The notes: generated from the letters alone by a model not told the origin. 64,000 bases of DNA from Anaerolineaceae bacterium (GCA_016124855.1 WGMX01000014.1:62001-126000), one strand, 5' to 3'. Shown: positions 36,087 through 46,207, numbered from the stretch's first letter. Numbers and translations: made by a program.

Positions 36087-37907
36087 TCAACTATTCTGCG
36101 CCAACATCTCACGCGAATTCTCTATATAGCTTAACGATTGGTGACGGAAATAGGTATTATACAACTCTGCGTAATGCCCTCCCTGTTCCATCAATGAATC
36201 GTGATTGCCCTGCTCGATAATCTTACCCTCGCGCAGCACAATGATGCGATCAGCGCTACGTACCGTACTGAGACGGTGAGCGATCAAGACTGAAGTCGAT
36301 TGTGCCAGAATTTTATCCAATGCCTCTTGAATTTGAGTTTCCGTAAACGGATCAATACTAGCGGTCGCTTCATCAAGGATAAAAATCGGCGGACGCTGCA
36401 ATAAGACACGCAGCAAACTCACCAACTGCCGCTGACCCATGCTCAAGTGGGCGCCGCGCTCACCCACATCGGTTTGCAAACCATCCGGTAATGTTTCTAA
36501 CCACTCTCCATTCCCAATACTTCGAGCAACGGCTTCAACTTCAGCATCGCTCGCTTCTGGTTTAGAATATCGAATGTTTTCCGCTATTGTCCCGCTGAAT
36601 AAAAATGGTGATTGCTGCACCATACCCAACCGACTTCGGAATCCCTGAACGTTCAGCACCCGAATATCGTGTCCGTCAATCAACAGTTCGCCACCTTGAA
36701 ACTCATAGAACCGTGCAATCAGTTTAGCTATCGTACTTTTACCCGCCCCTGTGTGCCCCACGAACGCAATGCTTTCTCCCGGTTGTATGGTCAGCGAAAA
36801 GTGGTCAAGGACCGATATACCCTCTTTGTACTCAAATACCACATCTTTAAATTCAACCTTGCCTGACAATTTATCCAGATGCACATCACCAATCTGGTTC
36901 ACTTTATTCGTCGAGTCAATCAGTGCAAAAATCCGTTCAGCCGCACTCAAACCTTGTTGCAGTTGCCCCCAAAAACTCGCCAGATTGATAATCGGGAACC
37001 AGAAACGCTCCACACTTTGAATGAACAGGTACCACGAACCCACATTTATCGCGCCGCTGACCACTGCTTGCGCCCCAAAATACAATATCGACGCGCTTCC
37101 AAATCCAGACAAAACATTCAAGACCGGAAATATCAAAGCCAGAACAAATCCGCGACGTAGATTGATAGCATACGACTGGTTATTAACGCCCACAAATTCT
37201 TCATAAATCAAATTTTCTCGCCGGAAGTTCTTTGCAATGCTGATTCCAGATACACTTTCCTGAATATTGTCATTTACTGCTGCCATCGCCCGTGAACCTT
37301 GTCGCCCCACAACCCGCGACAAATATCGGAACAGCAGCGACAAAGCAACAAAAATGGGCAGCCATAACAACACCAGCAGAGACAGTTGAACCGAGCGACT
37401 AACTAATACACCACCCAGCAACATAATCTGCACGATCTGCACAAAAATGTCGCTGAAAATAACCAGAATATTGCCGAACTCTTGGGTATCGCTCGTAATG
37501 CGGCTGACAATCTTGCCCGATTTATTATCATCATAAAAACCAAGATCACGGTTCACAGCCGCCGCAAATGCATCGCTCCGCATTTTGCTAATTCCGTCAC
37601 CAATCAGGCGTGTAATCATCCGTCCACGCCACCAATTACATAGATAATCGATGATGGCAGCGATGAACAACCCGCCTAATAAAAGGATCAGCAGTGGTCG
37701 ATTTTGTTGATCATCCAACAACTGAATCGCGCTAGAAATCAAAACCGGGAACACCGTCCCCAATATTGAGTAAAAAATCAGCAATCCCGCAATCGTCCAC
37801 AGCACGCGTTTTTGACTGGCAAAGTAACTGCCAATCCGCTTAAAAAGATAACTGTCTGAATACAGACGGTCATACGAATCTTGGTTAAGTGAGTCAAACA
37901 TACCCAT
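36087..37907 (-). CDS. ABC exporter half-transporter, consensus catalytic Glu
   Basis: The 606-residue product has six membrane helices (about 35-320) and a nucleotide-binding domain with Walker A GHTGAGKSTI, Q-loop MVQQSPFLFS, signature LSMGQRQLVSLLRVLLQ, Walker B IFILDEATASID (catalytic Glu present) and switch His in IAHRLSTV. The signature has Met for the first Gly of LSGGQ. Its stop-start spacing with the upstream ABC gene is 2 bases. In heterodimeric exporters of the BmrCD/TM287-288 type the subunit keeping the Glu carries an altered signature, as seen here. Function is probably export of lipids, drugs or peptides. Confidence 0.92.
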   Translation of the reverse strand: MGMFDSLNQDSYDRLYSDSYLFKRIGSYFASQKRVLWTIAGLLIFYSILGTVFPVLISSAIQLLDDQQNRPLLILLLGGLFIAAIIDYLCNWWRGRMITRLIGDGISKMRSDAFAAAVNRDLGFYDDNKSGKIVSRITSDTQEFGNILVIFSDIFVQIVQIMLLGGVLVSRSVQLSLLVLLWLPIFVALSLLFRYLSRVVGRQGSRAMAAVNDNIQESVSGISIAKNFRRENLIYEEFVGVNNQSYAINLRRGFVLALIFPVLNVLSGFGSASILYFGAQAVVSGAINVGSWYLFIQSVERFWFPIINLASFWGQLQQGLSAAERIFALIDSTNKVNQIGDVHLDKLSGKVEFKDVVFEYKEGISVLDHFSLTIQPGESIAFVGHTGAGKSTIAKLIARFYEFQGGELLIDGHDIRVLNVQGFRSRLGMVQQSPFLFSGTIAENIRYSKPEASDAEVEAVARSIGNGEWLETLPDGLQTDVGERGAHLSMGQRQLVSLLRVLLQRPPIFILDEATASIDPFTETQIQEALDKILAQSTSVLIAHRLSTVRSADRIIVLREGKIIEQGNHDSLMEQGGHYAELYNTYFRHQSLSYIENSREMLAQNS

Positions 37908-37909
37908 AA

Positions 37910-39697
37910 TTAGCCTCGCGCAGCATCCGCTTGTGGCTGCGCACTCTCCTCATATCGCGCAAAAATTCTGCTGTAAGATTCGGATGACACCAATAAATCT
38001 TCATGTTTCCCTTGTGCCACAACCTTCCCCTGTCGCAGCACCACAATATGATCCGCCCACCGGATTTGAGACAGTCGATGGGTAATCAAAATCGTCGTAC
38101 GCCCTTTTGATGCCGCCCAAATGGCCTGCTGGATTCGGTCTTCCGTCGCGCTGTCTATTGCGCTGGTGCTGTCATCCAAGATTAAAATTGGAGGATCAGT
38201 CAGGAACGCGCGGGCAATTGCCAACCGCTGTCGCTGTCCTCCGCTTAATGTAACCCCACGCTGTCCCACAATCGTGTTGTAACCTTCAGGGAAACTTGTG
38301 ATAAACTCGTGAGCCTGCGCCTTTTGAGCAACCGCTTCAACATCTTCTTGCGTCGCTGCCTGTTTACCAAACCGTATATTATCGGTTATAGAACGGCTAA
38401 ACAGAAAAATATCTTGCTCAATGATGCTGATTTGTGATCGCAGTGACGCTAAATTCCAATCACGCACGTCCACACCGTCGATCAATACTTTGCCCGTATC
38501 GACATCATAACTGCGGTTGATCAACTTTGTAATCGTACTCTTACCCGAACCTGTTTGCCCGACGATTGCGACTGTCTGTCCCGGTTCAATAGTGAACGAA
38601 ATGTCTTGCAGCGATTGATTGCTGTCGGTATAGCCAAAGCTCACATGATCAAACACGATCCGTCCTTGTATCGGTGCTGTCCGTCCTGCATTATTTTGGT
38701 CAAGGTCGGTTTTTTCATTAATGATCATCAAAATGCGTCGGGCGCTCGCATACCCCAACGCCACCTGTGATAGTGATCGCAATGATGAATAAACGGGGAA
38801 CTGGTACAAAAACAACACACCGAGGAAGGCCACAATTTTTCCCGCGTCAATCAGTCCGAGTTCATACAAATAAATCGCTTGGATTAATCCGCCGATAGTC
38901 AACATTGACAGCAGTAAGAACGCGATATATCGTGCTTCGATGTACCCCTGCTTCACAAAATAACCACGTACTTCATTGACTGCTTTGTCGAACGAGTCAA
39001 TCTCTTTTTGTTCTCGCGCTGCCCCTTTCACAACCTGTAGCCCATCTAGCGTTTCCGCCAATTTGGCATTCATATCCCCGAATGCCGAACGTACACGCTG
39101 GGCAATCGGATTCAGAGTTTGTATAAATCGATATTGCGCCATGAAGTACAGTACGAGAAAAATCGTGGGTAAAATGATAAACGATGGGTATATTGTCGGC
39201 GCAGTAATCAACGGCACAATCAAGAAAAACCCTGATCCAATAATCATATTTAAACCGGGATTCATCATTAAATTCATTTCGCGCACATCGTTCGTCACAC
39301 GCGCCATGATTTCACCGACCGGTTGTCGATCATGGAAATCCATACTCTTGCCCAACAAACTGGCGTATAACTCGTCACGCACATCGCGCTCAATCCGTTG
39401 CGAAAAAGTTTCCGCGCAGAAATTACGCATCAGTTGTAAACAGCCACGCATGAACTGCGATATAACCACACCCAGCGTTGCATGAACGATTACATCCGCT
39501 TGGTTTCCCGCGATAACCGCGTTAAATGCGACCCCGATAAAATAGGGAACGGCAGCAGCAAACGCCGCGTTACTGAATGCACCGACAACCATCAGAATAC
39601 CTACCAGTGGATGTCGAACGATATGTGAAAGAATAAACCGCAGTGGATTGGAATGATTAGTTTTAAACGGAACGTGTGCGATAAATTCAGCAGACAT
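37910..39697 (-). CDS. ABC exporter half-transporter, degenerate catalytic site
   Basis: The 595-residue product has six membrane helices followed by an NBD with Walker A GQTGSGKSTI, Q-loop IIEQDIFLFS, perfect signature LSGGQRQRLAIARAF, Walker B ILILDDSTSAID and switch His in ITHRLSQI. The catalytic Glu after Walker B is Asp here, so one composite ATP site is expected to be weakly or not hydrolytic, as in BmrC-type subunits. The partner follows 2 bases later on the same strand. The pair is read as one heterodimeric exporter. Confidence 0.93.
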   Translation of the reverse strand: MSAEFIAHVPFKTNHSNPLRFILSHIVRHPLVGILMVVGAFSNAAFAAAVPYFIGVAFNAVIAGNQADVIVHATLGVVISQFMRGCLQLMRNFCAETFSQRIERDVRDELYASLLGKSMDFHDRQPVGEIMARVTNDVREMNLMMNPGLNMIIGSGFFLIVPLITAPTIYPSFIILPTIFLVLYFMAQYRFIQTLNPIAQRVRSAFGDMNAKLAETLDGLQVVKGAAREQKEIDSFDKAVNEVRGYFVKQGYIEARYIAFLLLSMLTIGGLIQAIYLYELGLIDAGKIVAFLGVLFLYQFPVYSSLRSLSQVALGYASARRILMIINEKTDLDQNNAGRTAPIQGRIVFDHVSFGYTDSNQSLQDISFTIEPGQTVAIVGQTGSGKSTITKLINRSYDVDTGKVLIDGVDVRDWNLASLRSQISIIEQDIFLFSRSITDNIRFGKQAATQEDVEAVAQKAQAHEFITSFPEGYNTIVGQRGVTLSGGQRQRLAIARAFLTDPPILILDDSTSAIDSATEDRIQQAIWAASKGRTTILITHRLSQIRWADHIVVLRQGKVVAQGKHEDLLVSSESYSRIFARYEESAQPQADAARG

Positions 39698-40257
39698 AGT
39701 TAACCAGCAATTTCTGAATTGATTTTTCGATGAAATTATTGAAATGGGTACGAAAACGCGTTGTAAAGGGTGTTAGTAAAGCTAAAACACAGTCTAATCC
39801 TAGCACAGATGTTTACGGCGATATAATGCCAATTTGTCCATATTTGCTGTATAAAAGTCCCCTCTACGCTCACAAAACATCAAATTGATGCAAAATTCGC
39901 CCTATAATCCACGATTCTTATGAAAGGTTTAGAAATCAGTCTTATCTACCTTGATGGCAAAGTAAGTGACACAATTACACCCGCTCATTATTTCTATAGG
40001 TTTTTGCTCCTCCTCAGTGTTGACTGTCTATTTGCAACGACAGCGGCAGCAAAGCACCTCCGCATCGATGGCAACAACCGGGCAATCCATTCCACTCGTG
40101 CCGTTTCAGTGGCCGAAGCGGGTTTGTCACCGGACAAAGTTGGCACGTCAGCAGCGACATGGGAGCATCAAAGTATTCAATGAAGCGGATTTACTGCATA
40201 ATCGGCACTAAGTATTGCAACTACATATTTGAACGACTATAAACCATTGACCAATAA
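39698..40257. other. 560-bp intergenic region with weak element-like sequence
   Basis: No protein-like frame was found. At about 40018-40190 there is a GC-rich run with TTTGCAACGACAGCGGCAGC, CAATCC and GTGCCGTTTCAG, reminiscent of the tails of the dispersed element copies (GTGCCGTTTCAG recurs at about 23076), but the shared leader is absent. It may be a fourth, heavily decayed copy. The rest is AT-rich with no convincing promoter. Confidence 0.35.
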
Positions 40258-42063
40258 CTAAGGAACGGTGATCGACTCAAGCGATAAATAGTCGCTGCCA
40301 TCCGCCAACAAGAGACGTTTCCCGGTCTGCCAATCATAAACAATCAACCCAAGTTGATAGGTTCCAGCCACAGTATCAACAGGCAAAGATAGGCTGCGAA
40401 AATCTATATAAATCTTTCCACCTTGCATTGCATTTGTGTCAATTGTCTCCTTGCCGTAGTGATTAATCGGCCCGTCCGACTGTGCCACCAATTTTCCCGA
40501 CGCGTCCAACAACTGTAATCCAATCGAGAAACTTGTGGTCGGTGTCTTATCCACCTTCCACCACAAATGAACATCAACCGATGAATGACTGACCGAAGTA
40601 ATATCTGCACCCCAAAATGGCATCTCTGTTCCGAAAATTTGAGGCGTTTTTAATGGGGGAGCTTCCATCAACTGAATAAGGTAACACCACAGGGGATTGC
40701 AGTCGCCGATGACCTGCTGCACTGGATAATCCGGTTCGAGTTTTGCAAAATTCGCCCGAACATCAGAATTAAACCAATCATTAGTCACAAACCAAATCCG
40801 CCGCGAGTTCTTGGTTTGGATAATATCGGTGGTAAATGACCTAAATAAAGCATCGGGCAGATAATGACTCATCTGCCACCAAACCACATTATCCGCACTA
40901 TTCATGGGTTCAACATAAAGCACATCGCCGGGTTGGGCATCCTTCGCCATCTGTTGATAAAAATCGCGGTATTTGACAATCCGAGGCGAAAACTGCGTTG
41001 GGATTGACCACCAGCTAATCCCTACAAATACCCCTACAAGTAGCCAACTTATTCTGCGTGGCAAAGACGCAATTCCAACCGCCGTAATCAGCCCAATCCC
41101 AACCGAAAGATAAGTAATATAGCGCGGGGTGTAAACCGAAAACACCAGATTAACCAACAATGCTGCAAGCGGAACTCCAAATGCCCATAATACCAGCAAC
41201 CAATAACTCTTTTTCCGCCAGCTGTATACAATCCCAATGACCAGCACCAATAGGTAAAGAACAGGTTGTCCACTTGTCGCCAAATTGACGAGGCTGACGA
41301 TACCATTCACCGTCGTCGGCTCTGTTGTGCTTCCAATCCCTGCTACGCCGCGCGCATTCCCGAAGCCCGACTCGATAGAAATGAGCGTTTCGACTTGATG
41401 AATGGCCACAGGAAACCACGGAGACCATAACAGAAAAGCCAACAACCACGCCCCGACAATCTGAACCAACATTTGCCGTGTCGGGCGAGCGAATATAAGC
41501 AAATAAACTGCCTGTGACATGACCAAAAACACGAGGAAATAATGTTGATAGAACATCAACGCCACGATCAGTCCATATAACAATGCCGTAAACAAAGTTC
41601 GACGCTTCAGCCAACGATAAAAGCACCACATGCAAAGTGTCGCCACTAACATATTTACCGAATAGGGTCGAATCTCCAGCCCGTAAGTAAAGAAGTAGGA
41701 ATTTGCCCCTAAAATCGCAATCGCAAACACCCCAACCCTTGCCGAGTTGAACCATGTCCGCCCAATTTGATAAACCAGTGCCAGTGTCAGAAGCGTTGCA
41801 AATACGCTGTAAACTCGCCCCATGAATTCACTGCCACCGATAAACTGCTGCCAGATCCAAAATGAGGAAAACCAAACGGGCGCATGCACGTCCTGTGTCG
41901 CTTGATACCAAATCGTGTAACTTAAATCTCGGCTGGTCGTCCGAAAGGCTATCTCCTCGTCGTCTCGCATATATCGATTTTGAATGCTGCTGATATGAAA
42001 CGCCGCGACGAGAAAAACACACAACAATCCAAGAAGCCAACCCCGTTTTGAAACCTGTACCAT
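40258..42063 (-). CDS. Polytopic glycosyltransferase family 39-like protein
   Basis: The 601-residue product has about ten membrane helices. After the first comes RYMRDDEEIAFR, the acidic loop typical of GT39/ArnT-like enzymes, then DVHAPVWFSSFWIWQQFIGG. A C-terminal soluble beta-sandwich (about 450-600) holds DVHLWWKVDKTPTTSFSIG and a GTYQLGLIVYDW motif similar to the ends of the genes at 33623 and 43110. ATG 42063 is supported by GAGG 8 bases upstream; an open frame from 42135 would overlap the divergent dehydrogenase leader. Probably glycosylates an exported acceptor from a polyprenyl-linked sugar. Confidence 0.75.
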   Translation of the reverse strand: MVQVSKRGWLLGLLCVFLVAAFHISSIQNRYMRDDEEIAFRTTSRDLSYTIWYQATQDVHAPVWFSSFWIWQQFIGGSEFMGRVYSVFATLLTLALVYQIGRTWFNSARVGVFAIAILGANSYFFTYGLEIRPYSVNMLVATLCMWCFYRWLKRRTLFTALLYGLIVALMFYQHYFLVFLVMSQAVYLLIFARPTRQMLVQIVGAWLLAFLLWSPWFPVAIHQVETLISIESGFGNARGVAGIGSTTEPTTVNGIVSLVNLATSGQPVLYLLVLVIGIVYSWRKKSYWLLVLWAFGVPLAALLVNLVFSVYTPRYITYLSVGIGLITAVGIASLPRRISWLLVGVFVGISWWSIPTQFSPRIVKYRDFYQQMAKDAQPGDVLYVEPMNSADNVVWWQMSHYLPDALFRSFTTDIIQTKNSRRIWFVTNDWFNSDVRANFAKLEPDYPVQQVIGDCNPLWCYLIQLMEAPPLKTPQIFGTEMPFWGADITSVSHSSVDVHLWWKVDKTPTTSFSIGLQLLDASGKLVAQSDGPINHYGKETIDTNAMQGGKIYIDFRSLSLPVDTVAGTYQLGLIVYDWQTGKRLLLADGSDYLSLESITVP

Positions 42064-42147
42064 GCAAACAGCCTCATTGTTAAAAACGCAATTCGTGGCT
42101 AAAGTCATTGAATTACGTTGAACGATGCCAATCATTCAGGAGAACAT

Positions 42148-43113
42148 ATGCGACCAAAGGTTTTTGTGAGCCGGATTATACCTGAAGCCGGATTGAATTT
42201 GATTCGTGAAGCATGTGACGCCGAAGTCTGGCCGGAAGTCATGCCTCCCCCATATGATTTGCTACTTGAAAAAGTAAAAACAATCGATGGACTTCTATCC
42301 ACACTGAATGATCGCATAGATGCTAACTTAATTGCTTCATGCGGCGAGAATCTTAAAGTAATAAGCCAGATGTCAGTTGGTTATGACAATATTGATGTCA
42401 ATGCTGCCCAAGCAAGGAATATTCCAATTGGCAATACACCGGGTGTACTGACTGATGCAACAGCAGACTTAGCCTTTGCGCTTCTCTTGGCTGCGTCCCG
42501 ACGCATCGTTGAAGGTGTCGAATATATACGCAATGGCAAATGGCGTACGTGGGAACCACTGGCCCTACTCGGTGGTGATTTAAGCGGAGCGACTCTCGGC
42601 ATTATCGGGCTAGGACGCATTGGGGAAGCTGTTGCCCGCCGTGCCAAAGGTTTTGACATGCGTATAGTCGCCTACAGCCCCAATAAAAGCAAGGAAACCG
42701 TTGCCAAAATCGGGATTGAACTCCTTTCGTTCGATCAACTTCTACAAGAGTCGGATTTCGTTTCAATTCATGTGCCGCTAAACGCACAGACTCGCAATCT
42801 CATTAACGCCCAAGCTCTTCAAAAGATGAAACCCACGGCGATCCTAATCAACACCGCGCGGGGTCCAATTGTCGATCAACAAGCACTTTACGAAGCTGTG
42901 AAATCTGGCATCATCGGCGGTGCAGCGTTAGATGTCACGAACCCCGAACCGATGTCGCCTGATGATCCACTTTTATCACTGCCCAATATAACCATTGTCC
43001 CACATATTGGCAGTGCCAGCCTTCGAACGCGTAACAAAATGGCAGTGATGGCCGCCGAGAACTTAATTGCGGGTGTTGCGGGGAAATCTTTGCCCAACCA
43101 AGTGAAGGTCTAG
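42148..43113 (+). CDS. D-2-hydroxyacid dehydrogenase (glyoxylate/hydroxypyruvate reductase-like)
   Basis: The 321-residue product has the NAD(P)-binding motif GLGRIG (in GIIGLGRIGEAVARRAKG) and catalytic residues Arg in INTARGPIVD, Glu in DVTNPEPMSPDDP and His in VPHIGSAS. N-terminal VSRIIPEAGLNLI is typical of glycerate dehydrogenase/glyoxylate reductase members. It reduces 2-oxoacids such as glyoxylate or hydroxypyruvate. ATG 42148 is preceded by CAGGAG at 5 bases; the in-frame TTG at 42118 is not needed. Its TAG stop shares a CTAG tetramer with the stop of the convergent membrane gene at 43110. Substrate specificity not fixed by the sequence. Confidence 0.93.
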   Translation: MRPKVFVSRIIPEAGLNLIREACDAEVWPEVMPPPYDLLLEKVKTIDGLLSTLNDRIDANLIASCGENLKVISQMSVGYDNIDVNAAQARNIPIGNTPGVLTDATADLAFALLLAASRRIVEGVEYIRNGKWRTWEPLALLGGDLSGATLGIIGLGRIGEAVARRAKGFDMRIVAYSPNKSKETVAKIGIELLSFDQLLQESDFVSIHVPLNAQTRNLINAQALQKMKPTAILINTARGPIVDQQALYEAVKSGIIGGAALDVTNPEPMSPDDPLLSLPNITIVPHIGSASLRTRNKMAVMAAENLIAGVAGKSLPNQVKV

Positions 43114-45536
43114 TTTGTAATTGTGATTTGAACTGGCAGTATACCTAGGGTCGAATCGTGTACCGCCGCACCAGTTACAGCAAGTTGTATACTGTCGTTA
43201 GTTGACTGATACAAGCGAATCCATATTTGATAAGTACCTGCGGTTAAGGTGGCAGGCAGCCTTAAAGCTCGATTATCCAATTGGGGAACATTGGGCTTCC
43301 AACTGCTCGTCGGCGCGAACCCCCAAGAAGGCTGTGCGTCTTGACCCTGCGCCACCACGCTTCCACTAGCATCCGCAACAAAATAGGCCACCGTATAATC
43401 ATGTTCCAACGCTTTGTCCGCCTGCCAATAGAGCGAAATCGGAATAACCGATCCAGATTTATATGTTGAGCCAGCAGGCAGCGTAAATCCGGTCAACTGA
43501 ATAGCATCGCCAAAGCGCAAATCCGACAAATAATCCGGCCCACGAAACACAAATGGATCAGGTGCTTTTGCCGTACTGTATTCAATCAGGCGAATGCGGG
43601 GATCGGGAGGGTCAGGCTCCAACTCTCGAATCGGATAGTAGTGCGTCACCATAAAGCGTTCAACGGGACGAATTGCCCAAGGGTGCCACGGGCCAAAGTC
43701 AGCCAGTAACCACAATGTCGGGTGAAATTGTGCCAGATTATAAATAAGTGGAACCGACGTTTTCAGGAGAAGCACATCAACATTGGTTGAACGAATCACA
43801 GGCGGCTGTTCAGGGCTAGGCTGCTCACCGGGCGCATCAGGTAAAGAAATGACACGTGGATAAGCCAATTTTCCATGATTCAAGAAAAAATATTCATACT
43901 CATTGTCTGCCAGTAAAAGTACATCACCTGTATGGGTATTCGATTGGATCAATGGCAAAACAGACCGCAGCGAAGGATTTGACCCCGAATAAATAATGTC
44001 ATCATTAATCGAACGTAAGCCTAACCCGATGAGCAAGAATGCCAAAAATGGAAATAAGGCTAAGACAAATATCGATCTTCTTTGGAGCGTTAAAGATTTT
44101 TGCTGTGGTTGAAACCGAAAAAGGTTATAAAGCCATGTAGCACAAATCAGTACAACAATCACACATACAATGGGCCACCAAGAAACGCCGACACGCACCC
44201 AAGCAAAGTCAAAATCAGGCGGCGAATGGCCCCACTGTGTTGGAATGAGAACCCAACGCAAATAGCGGATTACATTTAGCCCTCCACCCCACTCGCCTAA
44301 ACCATTAGCATCAGGCGGAAGTAAGTTGATATACACCCCCCAGTCATATGAAACCGCACTGATTTGCGCCCACAAACTATAAGCACAAATCAAAATCACT
44401 CCAAAACGAACCCACCACCGTACTCCTAAACGCATCACCTTATCAAATACGGGCAGTATCCCCAACATCACAAACGGAAGTACAGGAATCAGAAATCGTG
44501 GAGGCCACGATAACCCACCAAACCAGTGATCACCTCTCAGCACGGCATATCCTAAAGCAAAAGCAAATACCATAGCCACAATCGAAACGGGGTAACGATA
44601 CCCCCCTTCCCGATAAAGCATCACTATGCCGAGGATAGCCAATAGTAAAACAGGAGATGTACCCCACACACTGCCACCTATGCTCAGGAGATAAGTATGA
44701 AAAGCCTGATGAGCAGTAGCAATCTGCTGAGGTGACCGATGAAGTATAGCCGCCAATCGTTCATAGATCGCGGTATAGGGAATCGAAGCTGCAAAAACTG
44801 TCGATAAAATCAGAACGGCAATAAACGCTAGAAATAAGATTAGTAAAATCATCTGCAATCGTTTTGGGAACTTTATCGCGGGAGCGAGGATAATCACGAG
44901 TGAGGGTAAAGCAAAGATAACCGCTTCTTTCGTCAAAAACGCGGCAGCCAAAGCCCCTACACTAGCAAGAATATAGACCACCGAACGGTAACGCTGCCTG
45001 CGCCATCGTTCCATGCTCAAAGCTGATAGCAAAATAAATAAACAAGCCAGAGGTTCGCGAAAAAATGTCTTGCTGTAAGGCCATAATATCGTGCCTACAC
45101 CTAACATCAACGCCGCAGTAACGCCAACAATCGGACGATAACCGAGCGTTACAGTGTAGAAATAAAGCACCACTGCGATGCCTGCGCAGATAAAGATATT
45201 GAAAAACCAAACTGCGTGAACCAACCCGATACCCGGAATATGCTCCGCCAACCAATAAATTGGAGCCGTCAGAATCAGTTGCAGTGGCTCAACTTCCGCC
45301 GCAGATAAGGGATAAAAACTCGGGGGGGTTGTCGTAAACGGAGGACTGTCAGCCGACGTTTTATCGAGAAACACATCACCAAAGTCAACGATGCTTGCAG
45401 TAGCATTAAACAGGGTGAGTGTATCACCACTTTCAATGCGGCCACTGTAAGTGAACGCGTATACTCCAAGAAGTATCCCGACTAACGGGAATACGATCAA
45501 CCAACGCTGCTCACCTTTTGCGACTTCAACCGCCAT
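43110..45536 (-). CDS. Very large polytopic membrane protein, GT39-like
   Basis: The 808-residue product has about eleven hydrophobic helices between residues 15 and 510. The loop after the first holds SGRIESGDTLTLFNATAS, lacking the DE pair of its two neighbours, and then LTAPIYWLAEHIPG. The last 250 residues are a beta-sandwich with PISLYWQADKALEHDYTVAY and GTYQIWIRLYQ, like the ends of the 33623 and 40258 genes. ATG 45536 is preceded by GGGGAG at 5 bases; the longer frame from 45569 lacks a site. A sugar-transfer role is inferred from architecture; the missing acidic pair makes catalysis less certain. Confidence 0.65.
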   Translation of the reverse strand: MAVEVAKGEQRWLIVFPLVGILLGVYAFTYSGRIESGDTLTLFNATASIVDFGDVFLDKTSADSPPFTTTPPSFYPLSAAEVEPLQLILTAPIYWLAEHIPGIGLVHAVWFFNIFICAGIAVVLYFYTVTLGYRPIVGVTAALMLGVGTILWPYSKTFFREPLACLFILLSALSMERWRRQRYRSVVYILASVGALAAAFLTKEAVIFALPSLVIILAPAIKFPKRLQMILLILFLAFIAVLILSTVFAASIPYTAIYERLAAILHRSPQQIATAHQAFHTYLLSIGGSVWGTSPVLLLAILGIVMLYREGGYRYPVSIVAMVFAFALGYAVLRGDHWFGGLSWPPRFLIPVLPFVMLGILPVFDKVMRLGVRWWVRFGVILICAYSLWAQISAVSYDWGVYINLLPPDANGLGEWGGGLNVIRYLRWVLIPTQWGHSPPDFDFAWVRVGVSWWPIVCVIVVLICATWLYNLFRFQPQQKSLTLQRRSIFVLALFPFLAFLLIGLGLRSINDDIIYSGSNPSLRSVLPLIQSNTHTGDVLLLADNEYEYFFLNHGKLAYPRVISLPDAPGEQPSPEQPPVIRSTNVDVLLLKTSVPLIYNLAQFHPTLWLLADFGPWHPWAIRPVERFMVTHYYPIRELEPDPPDPRIRLIEYSTAKAPDPFVFRGPDYLSDLRFGDAIQLTGFTLPAGSTYKSGSVIPISLYWQADKALEHDYTVAYFVADASGSVVAQGQDAQPSWGFAPTSSWKPNVPQLDNRALRLPATLTAGTYQIWIRLYQSTNDSIQLAVTGAAVHDSTLGILPVQITITN

Positions 45537-45567
45537 GCACACTCCCCAAACGTTTCGCAGTACAAAC

Positions 45568-45600
45568 AAAAAAGCGGCAACCGGATAAGCCGATCACCGC
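45568..45600 (-). terminator. Rho-independent terminator of the HTH-TPR pair
   Basis: Read leftward, an 11-bp stem (45600-45590 with 45584-45574, three or four G-T pairs) closes a 5-base loop and is followed by six T (complement of 45568-45573). It separates the TPR gene from the membrane protein downstream. Confidence 0.75.
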
Positions 45601-45645
45601 CTTGAGTTTATCTGATTTCAAAAAGGATAGAAACGTCGAAAGGAA

Positions 45646-46182
45646 TTAGCCGTTACCAATCAGTTTGTTGCGAACACCAAGCAAACCTTTGATCACTTTC
45701 TGGCTAGTGTTAAGTTTATCAAGCTGTTCAAGACCGGCTTCATATGTAGCAGCGCCCACCATGAGCTTTCCATCACGAACCTGTAAGTCGCCCATCGCAA
45801 TCAGGGTTTCGCCGTAAAGTTTCTTCTCGCCCTGTTCCTCAAAGATATCAGCGGCTTGACGATAGCAGTTGTATGCCTGTTCTTTGTCGCCGAGCGCCGC
45901 ATACACCCCGCCCATATTGCCTAAGACCTTGGCAACACGCATGGAGTCTTGCAGTTCTTGGAAAATCGAAAGCGCGTTTTGCATCATGTCAAGTGCCTGC
46001 TGGTGCTCGCCCAGCACCCGATGCACAAGTCCGATATTAGTCTGCATTTCGGCCACCATATCGCGCTTGCCTTCGACTTCGTAGGCATCACTTGCTTGAT
46101 GGAATATTTTTGATGCAGCTTCATAATCTTTCTGTTGAAAGAGTTTAACGCCTTGATCCTGCAATTCCTGTGCTGTCGCCAT
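45646..46182 (-). CDS. Tetratricopeptide-repeat protein
   Basis: The 178-residue product consists of four or five TPR helices pairs: ELQDQGVKLFQQKDYEAASKI, AEMQTNIGLVHRVLGEHQQA, VLGNMGGVYAALGDKEQAY and LIAMGDLQVRDGKLMV. It has no signal or membrane segment and so is cytoplasmic. The ATG at 46182 follows GAGGTGAG. It lies 25 bases after the stop of the double-HTH gene on the same strand, so a regulatory partner role is likely, as in RRNPP-like HTH plus TPR pairs, though here the two are separate proteins. Terminator follows. Confidence 0.82.
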   Translation of the reverse strand: MATAQELQDQGVKLFQQKDYEAASKIFHQASDAYEVEGKRDMVAEMQTNIGLVHRVLGEHQQALDMMQNALSIFQELQDSMRVAKVLGNMGGVYAALGDKEQAYNCYRQAADIFEEQGEKKLYGETLIAMGDLQVRDGKLMVGAATYEAGLEQLDKLNTSQKVIKGLLGVRNKLIGNG

Positions 46183-46207
46183 TTCCCTCACCTCATTGTC
46201 TATTTGT

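Noticed and set aside
39920-40211. Open frames in the 39.7-40.26 kb gap
   Set aside because: Composition is that of a decayed element tail, two overlapping frames are equally open, and no start signal or domain is seen.
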